This document shows positions 36,058 through 44,305 of a stretch of DNA of 64,000 nucleotides, piece after piece (the stretch's first letter is position 1; each line of letters begins with the position of its first letter). Both the position numbers and the translations under genes were made by a program. The notes beneath the pieces are model-generated. The model saw only the letters and a list, made by a program, of their open reading frames with translations, was not told the origin of the DNA and ran no database searches. Source of the DNA: Bacteroidota bacterium (lineage in GTDB: Bacteria; Bacteroidota; Bacteroidia; Bacteroidales; Porphyromonadaceae); NCBI GenBank assembly GCA_023395395.1, contig JAEWZH010000014.1, positions 1 through 64,000 on the forward strand, written 5' to 3'.

Positions 36058-38073
36058 TTAATTCAATAATTTATTCTTCGACGAGAAAGGGCGATCTCCA
36101 AGCATCCGACTGATATTTTTCTTTAGTTCGTTATGTTCCGACAACTGTTGCATCAACTCCCTTAGCTTTTCTTCATCCGACTGATCTACTTGAGAGATTT
36201 CTTTGAGCACCGATTTCACTTGCTCCTCCACCTTGTGGAGCTTTAGAGAAAGTACATCTCTCATCAGTAGCTTCACTACTTCCTCCTCCTCTGCCAACTC
36301 AGTGACATACTTATCATGAATAGGGCTGAGCTGTAGCTTATTCGTTACATAATCATCTGCGTACTTAAAGATCGTCTCATTCTCCATACGAGTGAGGAGC
36401 TTGCCCACCTCCAGTTCCGGATTTTTTTCCTGTGCTTCCATCAGCACGTCAAGCATCAACTGGAAGTTATCACTAAGTCCGCCGACTGCCCTAATATCCA
36501 AAGTGGTATCATAAACCACCTCTATCCCATTAGCACCAATCTGTCCCGAAGCCATCTGATAGTCAGATATAAAAGTCGTACCATAGTCTATCAAATCGTG
36601 CATCAATGGAAGTTCATAGGGAGCAAATGGATGCTTCACCTTTACTCTAGGCACATTGGACTGTACTTGTCCACTTGGAGCTTTGGTCGAAAGATTGGGG
36701 ATCTCATTTTGTGGAGCCATCTGCTGTGTCACCACTACCCTTTGCCTCGCCCTTAGTTCCTCTTGGTGGCGTCCCTCTCGTATTTGGCTAACTCTCTGAG
36801 TAAGCGCTTCGAGAGTCACCTCCATCTTTGCGCTGAGCTCCCCTAGATACAGCTCCCTCGTAATCTGATCCTCTATGAAAGCAATAGACTGTGCTAGCTC
36901 TTCTATCACGGTCGCTTTGCCCTGAGGTGTATTGCCATGCTCAGCCTCAAGCATCCGTATTTTAAAGAATAGTCCATCTTCCTCATGAGCCTCTATATAC
37001 TTCTCGATATCTTCCAGGGTATGCGTCTGAGCAAATGAGTCCGGATCCTCACCATCGGGGAGGAGCAGGACATTGACCTTCATATCCTTGGCAAGACAGA
37101 CATCCAGTCCCCTAAGGGCAGCCTTGATACCTGCTCCATCGGCATCAAAGAGGAGGGTCACATTGGAAGTCAGCCGCTTGATGTGTTGCACCTGTGTAGC
37201 AGTAAGCGCAGTGCCACTACTTGCCACCACATTCTTGATACCCTTTTGATACATCGATAGCACATCCATGTATCCCTCGATTACGATGCACTTATCCTCC
37301 TTAGAGATATGTCGCTTGGCAAAGAATAGTCCATAGAGCTCATTGCTCTTATCATAAAGCTCAGAAGCTGGGCTATTGATATACTTGCCCACATGCTCCA
37401 CATGCTTTAGGATACGCCCCCCAAAGCCTACCACATTGCCGCTAGAGCTATGAATTGGAAATATCACTCGCTCTCGGTACCTGTCTATGTAATCCCCCTT
37501 TTTGGTCTTCATGATGAGCCCAAGCTCCTCAAGAGTCTCCAAGTCTATCCCTCTTTCCTCTGCACGCTTGACGAGATAGTCCCAATCACTGGGAGAGTAG
37601 CCGAGCTCAAACTCCTTGATGGTCTCATCTGTAATCCCTCTCTCCCTGAAGTAAGCCAATCCTATACGCCTACCCTCTGCCCCTTGGTGTATAGCATTGA
37701 CAAACTCATCTCGAGCGAAAGCGTTGGCGTTGATGAGCTTCTCCCTTTGGCTCTTGCGCTCCATCTGCTCGGGCGTCAATTCCCGCTCTACGACCTCTAT
37801 CCCATACTTCCTCCCAAGGTACTTGACCGCCTCTGGAAAAGAGAGGTGCTCATGCTTCATGACAAAAGAGACAGGCGTGCCACCCTCACCGCAGGCAAAA
37901 CACTTACAGATATTCTTAGAGGTAGAGATGTGCATGGAGGGTGTCCTATCATCATGAAAAGGGCAAAGCGCTACAAAGTCCTTACCCTTTCGATGAAGTG
38001 TCAGGAAATCCCCCACCACATCAGCTATCTCAGCTCTATCGAGTATCTGATTGATTGTCCTTTCGTCTATCAT
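36058..38073 (-). CDS. dnaG: DNA primase
   Basis: A 671-residue primase. N-terminal CHC2 zinc domain with Cys37, His40, Cys58 and Cys61; the RNA polymerase core with EGYMDVLS and the Toprim residues in LLFDADGAGIKA; a long C-terminal region (from about 430) of lower conservation that would bind the DnaB helicase. It makes RNA primers for replication. It follows the SlyD-like gene by 49 bp and precedes an ABC pair by 6 bp, so the minus-strand genes from 38656 to 33759 may be one transcript. Confidence 0.96.
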   Translation of the reverse strand: MIDERTINQILDRAEIADVVGDFLTLHRKGKDFVALCPFHDDRTPSMHISTSKNICKCFACGEGGTPVSFVMKHEHLSFPEAVKYLGRKYGIEVVERELTPEQMERKSQREKLINANAFARDEFVNAIHQGAEGRRIGLAYFRERGITDETIKEFELGYSPSDWDYLVKRAEERGIDLETLEELGLIMKTKKGDYIDRYRERVIFPIHSSSGNVVGFGGRILKHVEHVGKYINSPASELYDKSNELYGLFFAKRHISKEDKCIVIEGYMDVLSMYQKGIKNVVASSGTALTATQVQHIKRLTSNVTLLFDADGAGIKAALRGLDVCLAKDMKVNVLLLPDGEDPDSFAQTHTLEDIEKYIEAHEEDGLFFKIRMLEAEHGNTPQGKATVIEELAQSIAFIEDQITRELYLGELSAKMEVTLEALTQRVSQIREGRHQEELRARQRVVVTQQMAPQNEIPNLSTKAPSGQVQSNVPRVKVKHPFAPYELPLMHDLIDYGTTFISDYQMASGQIGANGIEVVYDTTLDIRAVGGLSDNFQLMLDVLMEAQEKNPELEVGKLLTRMENETIFKYADDYVTNKLQLSPIHDKYVTELAEEEEVVKLLMRDVLSLKLHKVEEQVKSVLKEISQVDQSDEEKLRELMQQLSEHNELKKNISRMLGDRPFSSKNKLLN

Positions 38074-38122
38074 CCCAGAGGCATGGCAGAGACGTAATGT
38101 ATTACGTATCTACCCAATTACG

Positions 38123-38656
38123 TCAATGACATCCGTGCTCTCCACAGCCACCACTACAGCCACTGCAACCACCGTGTTGGTGCCCGAAGTATCTATTGTA
38201 CTCCTCATCACTCGGCTCATGCACCTCTACCACTTCACCCATGAAATGGAGCGCCATACCTGCAAGGTCATGATTGAAGTCCATAGAAACCATCTCTTCG
38301 CCAATTTTGGTGACAAGCCCCTCCACCAACTGACCATCGGCAGTATTCATGGGCACCCGTGCACCCTCAAACACAATCTCACTATCAAACGCTCCATCAA
38401 TCTCAAAAGCAGAAAGGGGCAACTCTACCTGGAGGTCGGGATTGATTGATCCATAAGCATTTTCAGGGCTAAGAACAAAGTCAAATTGCTCGCCCACCTC
38501 CATACCGGAAAGCTCAGCCTCAAAAGCAGGCAACATCATACCCATTCCAAAGATAAATTCTAGTGGTGCGCCACCATTGGTAGTTTCGATAAGAGTGCCC
38601 TCGCTGTCCTCGAGTTTGTAGTGCGCCTGCACCAGCAAGCCTTTATTAATTCTCAT
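38123..38656 (-). CDS. SlyD-like FKBP peptidyl-prolyl isomerase
   Basis: A 177-residue protein. FKBP domain split by an insert-in-flap (IF) domain, as in SlyD: it starts KGLLVQAHYKLEDSEG, has FGMGMMLPAFEAEL, and the IF segment lies at about 70-130. The tail is rich in Gly, Cys and His (GGCSGCSGGCGEHGCH), which would bind Ni, Zn or Cu. It catalyses proline isomerisation and acts as a chaperone, and the tail suggests metal handling. Cytosolic. A TAAATTTG -7 box lies 38 bp upstream. Confidence 0.9.
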   Translation of the reverse strand: MRINKGLLVQAHYKLEDSEGTLIETTNGGAPLEFIFGMGMMLPAFEAELSGMEVGEQFDFVLSPENAYGSINPDLQVELPLSAFEIDGAFDSEIVFEGARVPMNTADGQLVEGLVTKIGEEMVSMDFNHDLAGMALHFMGEVVEVHEPSDEEYNRYFGHQHGGCSGCSGGCGEHGCH

Positions 38657-38693
38657 AATTTATTTATTCAAAATCGTAAACATTATTATCTCA

Positions 38694-38701
38694 CAAATTT
38701 A
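38694..38701 (-). promoter_or_regulatory. -7 box of the slyD-like gene
   Basis: TAAATTTG on the minus strand (plus CAAATTTA) fits TAnnTTTG. Confidence 0.5.
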
Positions 38702-38863
38702 GGTATAAATTTCGAGATAGCCGATGGATAAGCGGTTTTTCAAAAGGATAATTTTTGTAACCAAAAATCACTGCAACTATCTTCCACTTAGCAAGATAAT
38801 AAGAGGGAAATGAAATTGTCTCCACAGTAAAAGACCTTTATCTCTCTATATAAAGAACTTAGG

Positions 38864-39023
38864 TGCTCTATGGAGAGAGTCTGGGCGCTCTATAGAGGAA
38901 ATCTGACTGCTCTATAGAGGAGATCTGACTGCTCTATAGAGGAAATCCGACTGCTCTATAGAGGAAATTTGGGCGCTCTATAGAGAGAGTTTGGACGCTC
39001 TATATGTGGTGTTTCTGAAAAAG
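38864..39023. mobile_element. MITE-like element with 22-bp array D
   Basis: Six full 22-bp units begin at 38864, 38886, 38908, 38930, 38952 and 38974, and a truncated one at 38996. The core is GCTCTATAGAGG, the reverse complement of the core in array C, and the flanking unit bases also match array C in reverse. The array exit at 39007-39023 (TGGTGTTTCTGAAAAAG) resembles that of array C. A weak copy of the family end sequence may lie at 38791-38840. The rest of the 623-bp gap (38657-39279) shows only the slyD promoter box. Confidence 0.65.
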
Positions 39024-39279
39024 TGGATCTTTTTGGGATTTAATTCTGTTATTGGTTTACACTCTTGATTTGTTGTTTCTAATAAATAAGTGTATACACT
39101 CTGTGTCTCTATTGCCTGAGTCAGTACACAAATTTGGTCATTGTTTGGTTGTTTCCTTTCCTCTCTCTTTGTCCTTTTCCATAAGCACTTCAACCTCTGA
39201 TTGGGCGATTGCAATGCCAAAAGGTATATTTCGTACACTTTTCTTCTTTAATTCGCTAATAAATGATGACCTTTGCATT

Positions 39280-40170
39280 ATGAATAATGCAGTAGCTAAA
39301 AGATACCCATTCAATGCTCCTTCGACTATTGGAGTCGAAGTCAAAAGTCTTGATTTTCTCTGGGAAAAGGCTCCTATAACAGGGAGGGTACATAGGACTG
39401 ATTTTTACCATCTTATTTGGGTGGAAAAAGGAGAACTTTTTCTGACGGTCGATTTTGAAGAACTTTGCCTACAAAACAACGATGCATTTCTCATATCCCT
39501 AGGACAAATCTGCTACTTTGATCTTCGATCTCATCCACAAGCCTTCTCTGTACTATTCGTTCCCGAATTTCTTGGAGAAGCCTCAACCGATGCCCAGCTT
39601 CTTCATCGGATATTGAACACAAATCCTCTCGGACATAAAGTAGTTTCTTTGCGTGGTCTACCTATAGACAACTTAATGCAACAACTTATTCACGAACTTA
39701 AAAGTGATACGGACGGCTATCAATTGGTTATTGTACGTAGCTGTTTACGCATCTTGTTGGCTGAAGTTGCTCGTCGCCTCCCCAAGGTACTCAGCAATTC
39801 AAACGAACTTGCAAGGCTTTTTTTCGAAGAGGTAGAAAAACACCATCATCAATGGCATAACGTGAGCGATTATTTGCCTCTACTTTCTGCACCGGAAAAG
39901 CTCCTTTCCGAATCCGTCCGTCTTGCTATAGGAGTAACTCCCAAGATATACCTTGATCAGAGACGTATACTCGAAGCTAAACGTTTTTTGGCATATAGTG
40001 AACTATCTATCAAGGAAATCGCATTTTCTTTGGGATTTGACGAACCGACGAATTTTAGCAAATTCTTTCGTAAGCACACCAACATAAGTCCTAACGAATT
40101 CAAGCTTATGCAGACAAAAAAAATAACCTGTTTCGGAGATTTACCCTATAAACTCCCAAATAAATCATAA
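39280..40170 (+). CDS. AraC-family transcriptional regulator
   Basis: A 296-residue regulator counted from the ATG at 39280 (MNNAVAKRY); the same frame is open back to 39052 but that part is hydrophobic and unlike a protein start. N-terminal cupin-like sensor (about 20-150), C-terminal AraC double helix-turn-helix (about 190-290, with SIKEIAFSLGFDEPTNFSKFFRKHTNISPNEF spread over two helices). Inducer unknown. The next gene, a SnoaL-like protein, is a natural target. A CTTTG box ends only 4 nt before the ATG, so the transcript may be nearly leaderless. Confidence 0.85.
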   Translation: MNNAVAKRYPFNAPSTIGVEVKSLDFLWEKAPITGRVHRTDFYHLIWVEKGELFLTVDFEELCLQNNDAFLISLGQICYFDLRSHPQAFSVLFVPEFLGEASTDAQLLHRILNTNPLGHKVVSLRGLPIDNLMQQLIHELKSDTDGYQLVIVRSCLRILLAEVARRLPKVLSNSNELARLFFEEVEKHHHQWHNVSDYLPLLSAPEKLLSESVRLAIGVTPKIYLDQRRILEAKRFLAYSELSIKEIAFSLGFDEPTNFSKFFRKHTNISPNEFKLMQTKKITCFGDLPYKLPNKS

Positions 40171-40189
40171 GAAACACATCTGCCGTCTA

Positions 40190-40197
40190 TACCTTTG
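40190..40197 (+). promoter_or_regulatory. -7 box of the SnoaL-like gene
   Basis: TACCTTTG fits TAnnTTTG and lies about 31 nt before the ATG at 40229. No TTG box is seen, as expected if the AraC protein activates this promoter. Confidence 0.6.
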
Positions 40198-40228
40198 CAA
40201 TATAAAATCATTAAAAGCGAATAAAATT

Positions 40229-41092
40229 ATGGCAGCAAAAGTAACGACAATTTTAATTGCGGCTCTTACATCAGTAAGTTGTATTGCACAGAATGTTGAA
40301 TGTTTAACAAAAATAGATGGCACTATGGGTAATAAAGAAAAAGTAATAGCTCTACTCAAGAGCATTGAAACAGGAGATACGGCTCCTATCGCATTCATTA
40401 ATGCAGATAAGTATAAGCAACACAATCTGGCTATAGAGGACGGATTGGCTGGCTTTGGTGCAGCCCTTGCGGCACTACCAAAAGGTTCGGCACGTGTGCA
40501 TACGGTGCGTGTTTTTCAAGATGGCGATTTTGTCTTCACACACACCGATTACAACTTCTTTGGTCCTAAAATAGGATTTGACATCTTCCGATTTGAAGAT
40601 GACAAAATAGTAGAACATTGGGATAATCTTATCGAGACTCCTGCTCAGGCAAACCCCAGTAACCGTACAATGATAGACGGTACGACTGAGTTGAAAGACT
40701 TAGATAAGACTGCGGTCAATAAAATCCTTGTAGAACAGTTTGGGCGTGATGTGCTTATGGGGGAAGCTCCCGACAAGCTGACAAGCTATTTTGATGGAGA
40801 CAAATATATACAGCACAACCCTGCAATTGCAGATGGGTTATCGGGTTTGGGGACAGCTCTTGCCGAGATGGCAAAGAATGGAATAACAATGACCTATGAA
40901 CGCATTCACAAGGTACTTGGAGAGGGTAATTTCGTCCTCGTGGTAAGTGAGGGCAATTTTGCTGGCAAACATGTCAGTTTCTACGATCTTTTTCGAGTAG
41001 AAGCAGGCAAGATTGCCGAGCATTGGGATATTATTGAACCGCTACTTCCGAACTCGAAATGGCAACATCAGAATGGTAAATTTGGATTCTAA
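40229..41092 (+). CDS. Duplicated SnoaL/NTF2-like protein
   Basis: A 287-residue protein with an N-terminal hydrophobic stretch that is probably a signal peptide (about 1-20). It has two copies of one SnoaL-like domain (about 35-140 and 165-275). Each copy has the same landmarks: ADKYKQHNLAI/GDKYIQHNPAI, DGLAGFGAALA/DGLSGLGTALA, and a C-terminal EHWDN/EHWDI. NTF2/SnoaL folds form small hydrophobic pockets with cyclase, isomerase or binding roles; the activity is not predictable. It lies 58 bp after an AraC regulator, and no other partner gene is adjacent. Confidence 0.8.
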   Translation: MAAKVTTILIAALTSVSCIAQNVECLTKIDGTMGNKEKVIALLKSIETGDTAPIAFINADKYKQHNLAIEDGLAGFGAALAALPKGSARVHTVRVFQDGDFVFTHTDYNFFGPKIGFDIFRFEDDKIVEHWDNLIETPAQANPSNRTMIDGTTELKDLDKTAVNKILVEQFGRDVLMGEAPDKLTSYFDGDKYIQHNPAIADGLSGLGTALAEMAKNGITMTYERIHKVLGEGNFVLVVSEGNFAGKHVSFYDLFRVEAGKIAEHWDIIEPLLPNSKWQHQNGKFGF

Positions 41093-41113
41093 ATGACCGG
41101 ACATGGAAGCTAA

Positions 41114-41147
41114 AGCCCACGTTGTTTATCACAACGTGGACTTTTTA
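41114..41147 (+). terminator. Terminator after the SnoaL-like gene
   Basis: Arms AGCCCACGTTGT (41114-41125) and ACAACGTGGACT (41131-41142), one mismatch, then TTTT. The rest of the gap to 41353 shows no other feature than a weak promoter. Confidence 0.75.
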
Positions 41148-41353
41148 CTATCTTTGGCAACTCTCTTGTAATAGTAGGTGATATCAGAGGCAGTGGAGGA
41201 TTTCCCCCACGATTTACGTATAGACAATGATTCTTTTCCGAATTAAAGACAACGTATTTGGACAGTCTTCAATTGCATAATTTTTGGCTACCGAAAAGTA
41301 GGTATAAATTACGATTAGTACATACACTGAGATAATTGTGGTAATTTTGCAAC

Positions 41354-41713
41354 ATGAATTTTACAAGAGACATATTAAAGAGGGAATTGGGTGCTGGATT
41401 TCTCCTGACGCTATTCACGATCTATGTCGGCGCTATCGTTGCCAACTATCACGCCAATCTTGTCAATGGCAGGCTGGTGGCACACTCGCATGCAAAATTC
41501 AGCAAAACTCATACTTCGGATCACCATACTTCCACAGAATTGGTAGTATTGCATCAGTTATCGAATATCCAGATAGCCGGTGACATCGTGCCAAAACTGA
41601 AAGTGGGAGCTCTCAAAGTGGTCGGGACACTACTCCTCTTTCAGCGTGAGTGCGAGGAGTATTCTACTATTTATAGTACCTACTTCCGTCGAGGTCCTCC
41701 CATAGCCGCCTAA
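41354..41713 (+). CDS. Small membrane-anchored protein with His-rich stretch
   Basis: A 119-residue protein that I do not recognise. One transmembrane segment (about residues 14-32), then a His-rich region (HSHAKFSKTHTSDHH within residues 47-62) and a soluble C-terminal part ending YFRRGPPIAA. The His cluster suggests metal or heme contact outside the cytoplasm. It is 56 bp upstream of a TonB-dependent receptor and on the same strand, so a joint role in metal uptake is plausible. A TAATTTTG box at 41342-41349 ends 4 nt before the ATG. Confidence 0.65.
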   Translation: MNFTRDILKRELGAGFLLTLFTIYVGAIVANYHANLVNGRLVAHSHAKFSKTHTSDHHTSTELVVLHQLSNIQIAGDIVPKLKVGALKVVGTLLLFQRECEEYSTIYSTYFRRGPPIAA

Positions 41714-41769
41714 AATCGGGGAGGGAAATCTTTTGGTACTATAAATTTAGGCAAAACAAATCAATCGAA

Positions 41770-44184
41770 ATGAATAAAATAATCTTTCGAAGCATTCTTG
41801 CTGCTTCGATGGCTTGTGCTGTGATATATGGCGCAAAAGCAGACGAAGTGACTGCAATCATCAACAACGCAACAAAACACAAAATCGAGGGACGGGTAAT
41901 AGATGCTCAAAGCAAAGAGCCACTACCTTTTTGTACAGTGGTCGTCCTAGGTACTTCTTTGGGAGGAGTAACAGATGTCAATGGGCACTTTACAATCCAA
42001 GATGTGCCCACTAGTACTCCCACCGTAAGGGTCAGCTTTGTAGGGTATGCTACCCAGGAAGTAGTACTATCAAATAGTGGCGATCACGTGATAGCCCTTA
42101 CGCCCACCTCTATCAATATGCAGGAAGTGGTGGTGAGCGCCAATAGAGCTGAGACACGCAGAAATGTAGCTCCAGTCTTGGTCAATGTAACTGGGCAAAA
42201 GCTCTTCAACGTGACCAACTCGGTGACCGTGGATCAAGCGTTGAAATTTAACCCTGGTATCCGTGTAGAGGATAATTGTCAAAACTGTGGTTTCAATCAA
42301 GTCCGTATCAATGGACTAGATGGCTCATATTCCCAGATAGTTATCAACTCTCGCTCTATTTTTAGTGCACTTGCGGGCGTCTATGCTTTAGAAATGTTTC
42401 CGACCTCTATGATCGACCGTGTAGAGGTGGTTCGTGGCGGTAGTTCAGCGCTATACGGTTCGTCAGCAATCGGTGGTACGGTCAATATCATCACCAAAGC
42501 TCCTGCCCGCAATATGGCTGAGGCAAGCTATACAATTACCAGTATGAAGGATAATTGGGGCAAACCATCACATGATGTCGGACTTTTTGCTTCAGTGATA
42601 GATGACAGCCAGCGAGCCGGGGTCTCTGTATTCGGTAAGATGAAGAGCCAGAAAGGGATGGACTTTGTACGACCTGGCAGCAAGCTTCCGGGAGGAAAAG
42701 ATGGTTTTACCGACCTACCTCAGCTCTACTCCACTACTGTGGGGACGAGCGCTTTCTATGCTGCGACACCTACTACTCGTCTCACACTCGACTATTTCTA
42801 TACTCAGGAGGAACGCCGAGGTGGTGATCGCCTAGAACTCCCCGAGCACGAAGCACAGATCGCAGAGAGCTTACGCCATCGTATTCATACGGGAATCTTT
42901 CAGCTCAATCAAAATCTCTTTGAGGGCGAGGGACTACTTACAGCCTTTTTAGCTGGCTCTCGCACACACCGTAACAGTTACTATGGGGGTGGAGATTTGG
43001 TATTCACTAAGTTCAATGAGAAGAGCCTCAAAGACATTGAGCGAGCACTAGGAGCCTACGGAGTGACCAAGGATCTCACGCTACAGAGTGGGGTGCAGTA
43101 TGTCCACAGATTTGATCGACTACTCTTTATGCCCTCAGAGCTATCTGGAGGATTTGAGCATCAATACAATAAGCTCAACGACAATAGCGGTTACCGCCCA
43201 GAAAAAATCAATCAAGTAGTCAATACTTCTAGTCTATTTCTGCAAAATGAATGGCGAAATAATCGCTTCGGGTTGCTCCTCGGAGGGCGATTTGATTATG
43301 TCCAACTCAATCCGGGCAAGAGCGACCGTCCCCTAAAAAAACTTCCTATCTTTACGCCCCGTGTGACAGTTCGCTACAATCCTACCGATCAACTACACAT
43401 CAGAGGGGGCTATGGCGAGGGATTTCGAGCACCCCAATTCTTTGATGAAGAGCTTCATGTAGCCTTTGCTGGAGGAGAGGGTAAGCCACGTGTCCTCAGT
43501 CCCAATCTACGAGAGGAGAGGAGTCGAAGCGTGACACTCTCAGCAGATTACTACTTCACGGTAGATAAGGACTACCACTTCAACATCATGGGCGAAGGAT
43601 TCTATACCCACCTGAGGGATAAGTTCAACGCAGAGGACAGAGGTAAGACGCTAGAGGTGGTCAATGCTAGTAGCGTGCGCGTATATGGTATCAATATGGA
43701 GATGCGTAGCTCCTACCGTAACCTCCTCTCTCTAGATCTAGGCCTGACGGTACAGAGGAGCCTATTTGACAAGCCAGAGAATGTAGGGATTGAAGGCATT
43801 GAGAGTCGTGAGGTAATGCGTACGCCCAATACTTATGGTTACTTCGTCTTCAACTGGACACCAGACCACCACTTCTCCCTCACCCTATCTGGCGACTACA
43901 CGGGCAAGATGTATGTGCCCCACGAGGCTGGCGAAGTACTTAAAGACTATATCACGATTTCAGAGGGGAGATTGGAACGCTCCAAGAGCTTCTTCACACT
44001 CGGCACAAAAGTGAACTATGCCATACATGTGGAAAACTCTATGCTGGAGTTTAGCATAGGTGCCAACAACATCTTCAACTCATATCAGAAGGACTTCGAT
44101 GAGGGACCAAATCGTGCTTCAAGCTATATATATGGTCCTAAGCAACCCCGTTCTATCTTCGCCGGTATCAAACTGACGCTCTAA
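41770..44184 (+). CDS. TonB-dependent outer-membrane receptor
   Basis: An 804-residue receptor: signal peptide (cleavage near GAKA, residue 24), a carboxypeptidase-regulatory-like domain (about 40-120, IEGRVIDAQSKEPLPF), a plug domain (about 130-240) and a 22-strand beta-barrel ending in an aromatic/hydrophobic C-terminus. The plug contains Cys170 and Cys173 (CQNCGFNQ), and then the usual VRGGSSALYGSSAIGG segment. No SusD partner follows, so it is not a glycan SusC; a metal, heme or cobalamin ligand is more likely. A very long perfect palindrome follows as terminator. Confidence 0.88.
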   Translation: MNKIIFRSILAASMACAVIYGAKADEVTAIINNATKHKIEGRVIDAQSKEPLPFCTVVVLGTSLGGVTDVNGHFTIQDVPTSTPTVRVSFVGYATQEVVLSNSGDHVIALTPTSINMQEVVVSANRAETRRNVAPVLVNVTGQKLFNVTNSVTVDQALKFNPGIRVEDNCQNCGFNQVRINGLDGSYSQIVINSRSIFSALAGVYALEMFPTSMIDRVEVVRGGSSALYGSSAIGGTVNIITKAPARNMAEASYTITSMKDNWGKPSHDVGLFASVIDDSQRAGVSVFGKMKSQKGMDFVRPGSKLPGGKDGFTDLPQLYSTTVGTSAFYAATPTTRLTLDYFYTQEERRGGDRLELPEHEAQIAESLRHRIHTGIFQLNQNLFEGEGLLTAFLAGSRTHRNSYYGGGDLVFTKFNEKSLKDIERALGAYGVTKDLTLQSGVQYVHRFDRLLFMPSELSGGFEHQYNKLNDNSGYRPEKINQVVNTSSLFLQNEWRNNRFGLLLGGRFDYVQLNPGKSDRPLKKLPIFTPRVTVRYNPTDQLHIRGGYGEGFRAPQFFDEELHVAFAGGEGKPRVLSPNLREERSRSVTLSADYYFTVDKDYHFNIMGEGFYTHLRDKFNAEDRGKTLEVVNASSVRVYGINMEMRSSYRNLLSLDLGLTVQRSLFDKPENVGIEGIESREVMRTPNTYGYFVFNWTPDHHFSLTLSGDYTGKMYVPHEAGEVLKDYITISEGRLERSKSFFTLGTKVNYAIHVENSMLEFSIGANNIFNSYQKDFDEGPNRASSYIYGPKQPRSIFAGIKLTL

Positions 44185-44192
44185 AATCGTCA

Positions 44193-44252
44193 TTTTTAAT
44201 AAGTATAAGGGAGGTGAAACAGCTGTTTCACCTCCCTTATACTTATTAAAAA
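44193..44252. terminator. Perfect 60-bp palindrome after the TonB receptor
   Basis: A perfect palindrome with 30-bp arms (44193-44222, 44223-44252) and no loop. It is A/T-rich outside and GC-rich in the centre, a strong terminator. Its right end is next to the beta-galactosidase promoter. Confidence 0.9.
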
Positions 44253-44259
44253 TATTGAG

Positions 44260-44267
44260 TATCTTTG
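44260..44267 (+). promoter_or_regulatory. -7 box of the beta-galactosidase gene
   Basis: TATCTTTG fits TAnnTTTG and lies 38 nt before the chosen ATG at 44306. It supports that ATG, since the in-frame start at 44255 is upstream of the transcript. The -33 region falls within the terminator palindrome. Confidence 0.65.
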
Positions 44268-44305
44268 GGGATAATATAATTGTATTTAATCAAGACTATA
44301 GATCA

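Noticed and set aside
37450..38097. Plus-strand 215-codon ORF
   Set aside because: Antisense shadow of dnaG, which has all its family motifs.
39052..39279. N-terminal extension of the AraC regulator
   Set aside because: The segment is hydrophobic and Ser-rich, unlike AraC N-termini, and a promoter-like box lies just before the ATG at 39280.
41093..41353. Fur-type iron box before the TonB receptor unit
   Set aside because: No 19-bp dyad of the GATAATGATAATCATTATC type is present; only scattered AT-rich bases.
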